Positions 59,155-64,000 of a DNA stretch of 64,000 bases are shown here, one piece after another. The first letter of the stretch is position 1. The number at the start of each line of letters is the position of its first letter. The notes under the pieces are model-generated. The model had not been told where the DNA came from, searched no databases, and saw nothing but the letters and a program-made list of their open reading frames with translations. This DNA comes from Methylocapsa sp. S129 (GTDB lineage Bacteria; Pseudomonadota; Alphaproteobacteria; Rhizobiales; Beijerinckiaceae): NCBI RefSeq assembly GCF_009765995.1, contig NZ_LMUI01000041.1:9875-73874 (forward strand), read 5' to 3'. The position numbers were made by a program, and so were the translations under genes.

Positions 59155-60351
59155 ATGGATAGCAGCAGGCGCGCCTTCTTGGGTACTGCGGCGTTTGGCG
59201 CGAGCAGCCTGGCCGCGCTCAGCGGCGTCGCGTTGGCGGAGACTGCGAAACCGGACGCCGGAAATCCGGGCGACGGCGGCTTCGGGCGCCAAGTTCGGCA
59301 GCTTCCGCCTGGCCAGACTGTCGCGTATCATGATCCCAAGGACGTGGGCGAGATGCCCGAGTTCACGCGGTCGCTCGACGGCTCAAAGCCGAAGGTGACT
59401 TCGGGCGGATGGGCGAAGGAGTCGACGGAACATCAGCTCCCGATCATGACGGGTCTGGCCGGCGTTCACATGTTCCTGGACCCTGGCGGCTCGCGCGAAT
59501 TGCACTGGCATGCGATCGCGGCGGAATGGGCTTTCGTGATCGGCGGCCGTTGCCAGACGGTCGTTCTTGATCCATCGGGGCAAACCGAGATCAATAATTT
59601 CGAGCCGGGCGATCTTTGGTATTTCCCCAAGGGTCATGGACATTCGATCCAAACGATCGGCGACGAGCCGTGCCATTTCATTTTGTCGTTCGACAATGGC
59701 TCGTTCTCCGAACACGGAACATTCTCGATTACCGATTGGTTCGATGTCACGCCCAAGGACATTCTGGCGAGGAATTTCGGGATAACGAAGGAACTCTTCG
59801 ACGCCTTCCCCAAAGGCGAGACCTATATTCAGTCGGGCCCGATGCTCCCGGTGGCAAAGGCGATCGATGCGCCGTGGCCGAGAGAATCGACTCACAAATT
59901 CAGCTTGCTCAAAGACGTGAGGTCGCGGCGCGATTTCGAGGGCGGCACGTTCAATCTGGCCACCGTCGACGAGTGGCCGGCATCGAAAACCATGTCCGGC
60001 GGCCTGATGGTCATCAAGCCCGGCAAGATGAAAGAATTGCATTGGAACCCCAATGCGAATGAGTTCCATTTCTTTCTGAGGGGCAAGGGCCAGGTCGCGA
60101 TGTTTGGATCGGGCGGCCGAGGCAAGGTGGCCGACGTCAAAGCCGGCGATTCCGCGTATATACCGGCTGGTTACGGGCACGCCATTGTCAACACCGGCGA
60201 GGAGGATCTGGAGGTCGTGCAGACCTGGGACTCCGGCAAATTCGAGGAAATCACGCTCAAACATTGGGTCGAGACGTCGCCAAAATATCTGCTTTCGAAC
60301 AATATGGCGGGCGTCCCCGAGGCAACCCTGGACAAGATGCAGCGGGCTTGA
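59155..60351 (+). CDS. Bicupin of the oxalate decarboxylase family, Tat-type leader
   Basis: 398 residues, ribosome binding site GGGAGGAC. The leader MDSSRRAFLGTAAFGASSLA is twin-arginine-like (SRRAFLG). Cupin 1 (about 105-190) has the full Mn set in ELHWHAIAAEWAFVIGG and KGHGHSIQTIG. A lid segment SFSEHGTFSITDW corresponds to the SENST loop of oxalate decarboxylase and keeps the catalytic Glu. Cupin 2 (about 280-360) has ELHWNPNANEFHFFLRG, where the second His is Asn, and GYGHAIVNTG. It likely acts in the periplasm on oxalate or a similar acid with cupin 1 as the active site. Confidence 0.88.
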   Translation: MDSSRRAFLGTAAFGASSLAALSGVALAETAKPDAGNPGDGGFGRQVRQLPPGQTVAYHDPKDVGEMPEFTRSLDGSKPKVTSGGWAKESTEHQLPIMTGLAGVHMFLDPGGSRELHWHAIAAEWAFVIGGRCQTVVLDPSGQTEINNFEPGDLWYFPKGHGHSIQTIGDEPCHFILSFDNGSFSEHGTFSITDWFDVTPKDILARNFGITKELFDAFPKGETYIQSGPMLPVAKAIDAPWPRESTHKFSLLKDVRSRRDFEGGTFNLATVDEWPASKTMSGGLMVIKPGKMKELHWNPNANEFHFFLRGKGQVAMFGSGGRGKVADVKAGDSAYIPAGYGHAIVNTGEEDLEVVQTWDSGKFEEITLKHWVETSPKYLLSNNMAGVPEATLDKMQRA

Positions 60352-60542
60352 TCGGCTCCAGCAGGTTGCCGATCGCGCAATGATCCAAGACAAGCCCATG
60401 TTTCCGGGCGCCTTGGGCCGCCGTCGGGCATTGTCTCTTTGTCCCGCTGCAACCTGCGGCGAATGAGTGATTGCGAAGCCGTTGTTGCGTCGTAAGAACG
60501 GCTCCGCTTAGGGCGCTTAGGGCTTTTGAAATAGCGAGATTC

Positions 60543-61454
60543 TTACGGAAAATCGCTCGTCGCTCTGCGAACATCGGGCGCATGCTCCGCGGGTCGGATA
60601 CGCTCGACCGCATCGAGGAAAGCCGCAATGGTTCGGCTTCGACGCCGTTCACGCAGGCAGCAGACGTGAATGTGAGTCGCGACCGGATCGCCCTCGATCC
60701 TCAACGGCCTGAGCCTCTCGTCAGGGACATATTCAGACATGGACACCGTTCCGACGCCGAGTTCACGCGCCACTCCCTCCCGTACGGCTTCCCGGCTGCC
60801 GACCTCCATGGCGACATTGGGAACCAGGCCGAGCCGTGCAAAGCCGCCCTCCAGCGCGCGGCGCGTCGTCGAGCCCGACTCGCGCATCAGCAGCCGCTCC
60901 TTGGCGAGCGCTTCGAGCGAGAGGGATGTGGACCCCGCGAGACGATGGTTCCGGTGCACGAAGGCGATGACCGGATAGGTCGCGTAAGGGCGCATGTGAT
61001 AGCGCTCATCCGCCACGCTCTTGGCCAGAATGCCGACCTCGCAGGCGTAATCGTCGATGTCCTGCAACACGGTCTCCGAATTGCCGAGCTTCATCGAGAG
61101 GTGAACGTCCGGGAAAGTCTTGTGAAAGGCCTCGATCATCTCGATCACATGATAGGGGCTCACCGCGCCGAGCCTCAGGGAGCCGCGGCGTAGCGCGCCG
61201 CTGTCTTCAAGCAGCAACCGGGCGTCGTCTTCGAGACTGACCATCCGCCGGGCGATCTGCAGGAACTCGACGCCGACATCGGTCAGCTCGATCCGCCGCC
61301 CCCGGCGATGGAACAGCTCGACCCCATGCTCTTCTTCGAGCGCCTGGATCTGCGTCGTCAGCGTGGTCTGGCTGCTGCGAAGCGCGTGCGCCGCGGCGGT
61401 AAAGCCGTTGTAGCGCGCCACGGCGAGCAATGCGCGAAGCTGCACCAAGGTCAT
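60543..61454 (-). CDS. LysR family regulator of the phosphonate cluster
   Basis: 303 residues from the ATG at 61454 (MTLVQLRALLAVARYNGFTA). The winged helix includes ALRSSQTTLTTQIQALEEEH with the recognition helix, followed by GVELFHRRGRRIELT. The effector domain (about 90-295) has the usual two lobes. It is divergent from phnX, the usual layout for a LysR activator of the operon that follows. A TCTATCGATAGA palindrome lies in the shared promoter. Confidence 0.9.
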   Translation of the reverse strand: MTLVQLRALLAVARYNGFTAAAHALRSSQTTLTTQIQALEEEHGVELFHRRGRRIELTDVGVEFLQIARRMVSLEDDARLLLEDSGALRRGSLRLGAVSPYHVIEMIEAFHKTFPDVHLSMKLGNSETVLQDIDDYACEVGILAKSVADERYHMRPYATYPVIAFVHRNHRLAGSTSLSLEALAKERLLMRESGSTTRRALEGGFARLGLVPNVAMEVGSREAVREGVARELGVGTVSMSEYVPDERLRPLRIEGDPVATHIHVCCLRERRRSRTIAAFLDAVERIRPAEHAPDVRRATSDFP

Positions 61455-61487
61455 TTTGCATCGCCATTCATCGTAAATTCCGTTCAA

Positions 61488-61499
61488 TCTATCGATAGA
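61488..61499. promoter_or_regulatory. TCTATCGATAGA palindrome in the LysR/phnX promoter
   Basis: Perfect 12-bp palindrome, 34 bp upstream of the lysR start and 72 bp upstream of phnX. It contains a T-N-A dyad of the kind bound by LysR-type regulators. Confidence 0.55.
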
Positions 61500-61570
61500 A
61501 CACGGTTCTTACGATGACAAGAGCGTCATGAACCGTCGCTAGGGTCGAGAAATCCAATAGCGAAAGGGCA

Positions 61571-62419
61571 ATGACCTTGAAGAACGCTCCCCAATCCCCC
61601 TCCTACCAGCCCTATCGCGGCCCCGTGACGACCGCGATTTTCGATTGGGCAGGCACGATCATCGACTTCGGCTGCATCGCCCCGGTCGAGGCCTTCCGCA
61701 AAGCCTTCGCGCAGCGCGAGGTTGAAATCACCGACGCGGAGGCGCGGCTGCCCATGGGCGTGGCCAAGCGCGAGCATATCGAGCGCATCCTCGAAATCCC
61801 CGAGGTCCAGGCACGCTGGCGCGCGCGGACCGGCGCACCGTCAAACGATGATGACGTGGCGGTTCTCTATCGCGCGTTCTTGGAGATCGATCGCGTCAGC
61901 GTCGGCCGCTACTCCGATCTCATTCCCGGCGCGCTCGAAACGATCGCAGCGCTGCGCGCCCGCGGCGTCGCGATCGGCAGCACGACCGGTTATCCGCGCG
62001 AGGTGATGACCACGCTGCGGCCGGTCGTCGAGGCCCGCGGCTACCAACCCGATCACGTCTGCACGGTCAGCGACGTGGCGCGCGGGCGGCCGTGGCCTGA
62101 CATGGTGCTGGTCAATGCGCTGGCGCTTGGCGCGCCCGACATGCGCGGCTGCGTGGTGGTCGACGACAGCCCGAGCGGGCTTGCTTCGGCGCGGGCCGCG
62201 GGCATGTGGGCGGTCGGCGTCACGGCCAGCGGCAATGAAGTCGGGCTTTCCCTCGCCGATTGGGCGGCCCTGACGCCCGAAGCGCAGGCCGCGCGGCTCG
62301 TTCCAGGGCGACGGCGGCAATTGGACGCCGGCGCGCATTACACGATCGACAGCATCGCGGAGCTGCTGCCCGTGATCGACGCGATCGAGATCCGTTTGAC
62401 GAAAGGAGACGCGCTATGA
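61571..62419 (+). CDS. phnX: Phosphonoacetaldehyde hydrolase
   Basis: 282 residues, AAGGGCA ribosome site. A HAD-fold enzyme that breaks the C-P bond of phosphonoacetaldehyde to acetaldehyde and phosphate. The nucleophile motif is AIFDWAGTIIDFGCIAPVEA. The Schiff-base Lys is in MGVAKREHIERIL, where PhnX has its conserved MGxxKxxH. Motif II is GSTTGYPREVM and motif IV VVVDDSPSGLASARAAGMWA. Length is normal. It overlaps the next gene by four bases. Confidence 0.95.
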   Translation: MTLKNAPQSPSYQPYRGPVTTAIFDWAGTIIDFGCIAPVEAFRKAFAQREVEITDAEARLPMGVAKREHIERILEIPEVQARWRARTGAPSNDDDVAVLYRAFLEIDRVSVGRYSDLIPGALETIAALRARGVAIGSTTGYPREVMTTLRPVVEARGYQPDHVCTVSDVARGRPWPDMVLVNALALGAPDMRGCVVVDDSPSGLASARAAGMWAVGVTASGNEVGLSLADWAALTPEAQAARLVPGRRRQLDAGAHYTIDSIAELLPVIDAIEIRLTKGDAL

Positions 62420-63531
62420 CGTCCTGGACCTTCCGCAACCCTGTCCGCATCACGTTCGGCCTCGACGCTCTGAACGAGATTGGGACATTGGTGGCCGGCC
62501 GCGGTTATCTCCTGGTCACCCACCCGGACGCGCCGTTCAAGCCTCTCAGCGCCCAGGTGGCGCGACTGGCCGGTCCCCCTCTCGCGATGATCGACGGCAT
62601 CGAACCGAACCCTTCCCTCGCCATGCTGCGGAACGTCTGCGCCAAGGTGCAGGCCCTGCCGAAACAGCCCGAGGTTCTGGTGGCGCTCGGCGGCGGTTCG
62701 GTCATCGACTCGACGAAATTCCTGGCCGTCGGTCATGGGGAATGGGCGCCGGTCGTCCGCTATCTCGAGACTGGGATCGCCGACAGTCGGCGGGCGCTGC
62801 CGTTTATCGCCGTCCCGACGACGGCCGGAACAGGCAGCGACGTCACCCGGTGGGCGACGATCTGGGATCCCGAAAAGCAGCGCAAACTATCGCTGGCGCG
62901 CGACGATCTCTATGCCGAGGCGGCGCTGGTCGACCCTGGACTGACCGCGAGCCTGCCTTGGCCGACGAGCCTTGCGAGCGGCCTCGACGCCCTGTCGCAC
63001 GCTCTCGAGAGCATCTGGAACCGCAACGCCAATCCGATAACGCGGGGGTTCGCCACCCTGGCCGCCCGCGACATTATGGAGGGGCTCAAGCGGCTCTCGG
63101 CCGGCCGCGACAATCTCGACGCCCGCCGCCAACTAGCGCTGGGTGCGTTGCGCGCTGGCCTCGCCTTCTCGAACACGCAGACCGCGCTCGCTCACAACAT
63201 CTCCTACGCCCTCACCCTTGAGCGGGGCGTGACGCACGGCATCGCCTGCTCGTTCTGCCTGCCGGAGGTGATGAAAGCGGCGCTCGGCGTCGATCCGGCC
63301 TGCGACGCGGCGCTCGCGGATATTTTCGGAGACGCCGCCCAGGCGCCGGCCGCGCTCCGGTCATTCCTCGATGCGCTCGGGGTGTCGCCGAGCCCCGGCG
63401 ACTACGGCCTGAGCGAGTCGCAGTGGAATCGCATCGTCGTCGACGCGTTCGACGGTCCGCGTGGCCGGAACTTCATCAGTTCGCTCGATCGCTTCCCGCT
63501 TCGCGCACGTCCACCCGCAACCGCCGCCTGA
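62416..63531 (+). CDS. Iron-containing alcohol dehydrogenase (PsrA/phosphonate-associated type)
   Basis: 371 residues. Group III metal-dependent dehydrogenase: VLVALGGGSVIDSTKFLAVG (NAD binding), PFIAVPTTAGTGSDVTRWAT, the metal-ligand region DALSHALESIWNRNANPITR, and HNISYALTLERGVTHGIACS. The ATG overlaps the phnX stop (ATGA). In this setting it probably interconverts phosphonoacetaldehyde and 2-hydroxyethylphosphonate or removes the acetaldehyde made by PhnX; neither is proven. Confidence 0.88.
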   Translation: MTSWTFRNPVRITFGLDALNEIGTLVAGRGYLLVTHPDAPFKPLSAQVARLAGPPLAMIDGIEPNPSLAMLRNVCAKVQALPKQPEVLVALGGGSVIDSTKFLAVGHGEWAPVVRYLETGIADSRRALPFIAVPTTAGTGSDVTRWATIWDPEKQRKLSLARDDLYAEAALVDPGLTASLPWPTSLASGLDALSHALESIWNRNANPITRGFATLAARDIMEGLKRLSAGRDNLDARRQLALGALRAGLAFSNTQTALAHNISYALTLERGVTHGIACSFCLPEVMKAALGVDPACDAALADIFGDAAQAPAALRSFLDALGVSPSPGDYGLSESQWNRIVVDAFDGPRGRNFISSLDRFPLRARPPATAA

Positions 63532-63557
63532 CGCAACCTGCTCAAGAGGAACATCCC

Positions 63558-64000
63558 ATGTCTTCAGAGACCGTCATCCAGACCGATGCGCTCGCGCGCC
63601 TCGACAACATGCCATGGACGCGTTTCCACACGACCATGACGCTTGCGCTCGGCGTCGGCTGGGCCCTCGACTCCTTCGAAACGAACATGATCGGCAGCAT
63701 GTTCGGAATCATCAAAGCGCAATGGCGCCTGTCGTCCCTGCAAAGCTCCCTGGCCGTGACGGTCTGGCTGTGCGGCATGCTGATCGGCGCCATCGCGTTC
63801 GGCTACCTCGCCGATCGCTTTGGCCGAAAGCGCCTGTTTCTAGGCACGCTCGTCTGGTACGTCGTGTTCAGCGTGGGGACGGTTTTTTCGTGGAACTATG
63901 AGTCATTCCTGTTCTTCCGCATCATGACCGCTCTGGCGGTCGGCGGCGAATATTCCGCCGTTACGGCCGCCATGGGCGAACTGGTTCCAAAATCGCACCG
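63558..64000 (+). CDS. MFS transporter of the phosphonate cluster (partial, runs off right edge)
   Basis: At least 147 codons from the ATG at 63558, preceded by AAGAGGAAC. MTLALGVGWALDSFETNMIG is helix 1 of a metabolite:proton symporter, and AFGYLADRFGRKRLFLGTLV is the MFS loop 2-3 motif. RIMTALAVGGEYSAVTAAMG follows in helix 4. It lies 26 bp after the dehydrogenase and is probably in the same operon, importing a phosphonate or related acid. Confidence 0.88.
   Translation, partial: MSSETVIQTDALARLDNMPWTRFHTTMTLALGVGWALDSFETNMIGSMFGIIKAQWRLSSLQSSLAVTVWLCGMLIGAIAFGYLADRFGRKRLFLGTLVWYVVFSVGTVFSWNYESFLFFRIMTALAVGGEYSAVTAAMGELVPKSH

Noticed and set aside
1-64000. tRNA genes, rRNA genes, CRISPR arrays and complete insertion sequences
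   Set aside because: No T-loop/anticodon pattern, array-like repeat or transposase frame was recognised on reading.

Overview
The window is high-GC DNA (apart from one AT-rich gene near 30.0-30.7 kb) from an alphaproteobacterium. The gene content points to the Hyphomicrobiales, probably a Beijerinckiaceae- or Methylocystaceae-like organism. The evidence is a hopanoid transporter (HpnN type), proline-rich caspase-like proteins and DUF1062 proteins of the kind found in rhizobia, vWFD giant surface proteins, and many solute-binding-protein transporters. The genus cannot be fixed from the sequence alone. There are no tRNA, rRNA or CRISPR features and no intact transposase.

Layout. 1-10.6 kb holds one giant minus-strand repeat protein of at least 3,534 codons that runs off the left edge. 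11.1-12.8 kb has two paralogous small exported proteins and an exported L,D-transpeptidase. 12.9-17.2 kb has moaA, a class III aminotransferase and a DUF3311/sodium:solute symporter pair. 17.4-25.3 kb is a sugar or sugar-acid island: a four-gene CUT2-type ABC transporter, a tautomerase, an SMP-30/gluconolactonase, a TakP-like TRAP binding protein and a 3-hydroxyisobutyrate-dehydrogenase-type reductase. 25.4-29.5 kb is minus strand: a caspase-like protein that has lost both catalytic residues, a frameshifted SRPBCC gene, a VOC protein and an AraC regulator. 29.5-30.9 kb is an AT-rich insertion with an orphan four-helix membrane protein. 30.9-34.6 kb is a second CUT2-type ABC transporter, followed by a GST and a membrane histidine kinase. 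37.5-42.0 kb is a vanillate-demethylase-like cluster (Rieske oxygenase, GntR regulator, reductase) followed by an NCS1 permease. 42.1-47.1 kb has two divergent regulator/target sets with visible palindromic operators: XRE with an oxidoreductase and a SnoaL protein, and ArsR with a NIPSNAP protein and an MFS exporter. 47.3-54.0 kb has a PCMT-like methyltransferase, a second DUF3311/symporter pair, a branched-chain-type binding protein and hpnN. 54.0-58.6 kb has a methyltransferase, a DUF4160/DUF2442 pair lying between cobT and a second copy of the cobT 3' end, an SDR and small conserved proteins. 59.2-64 kb has a Tat-exported bicupin and a phosphonate cluster (LysR, phnX, iron-dependent alcohol dehydrogenase, MFS running off the right edge).

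The genes read as a transport and catabolism accessory region of a soil or plant-associated heterotroph: sugar acids, methoxy-aromatics or N-methyl heterocycles, oxalate-type acids and phosphonates. The most unusual items are the cobT 3'-end duplication flanking a DUF4160/DUF2442 pair whose DUF4160 gene carries an in-frame amber codon, the double-dead caspase homologue, the AT-rich island ending in a perfect 27-bp dyad beside a promoter, and several sharply defined operator palindromes.
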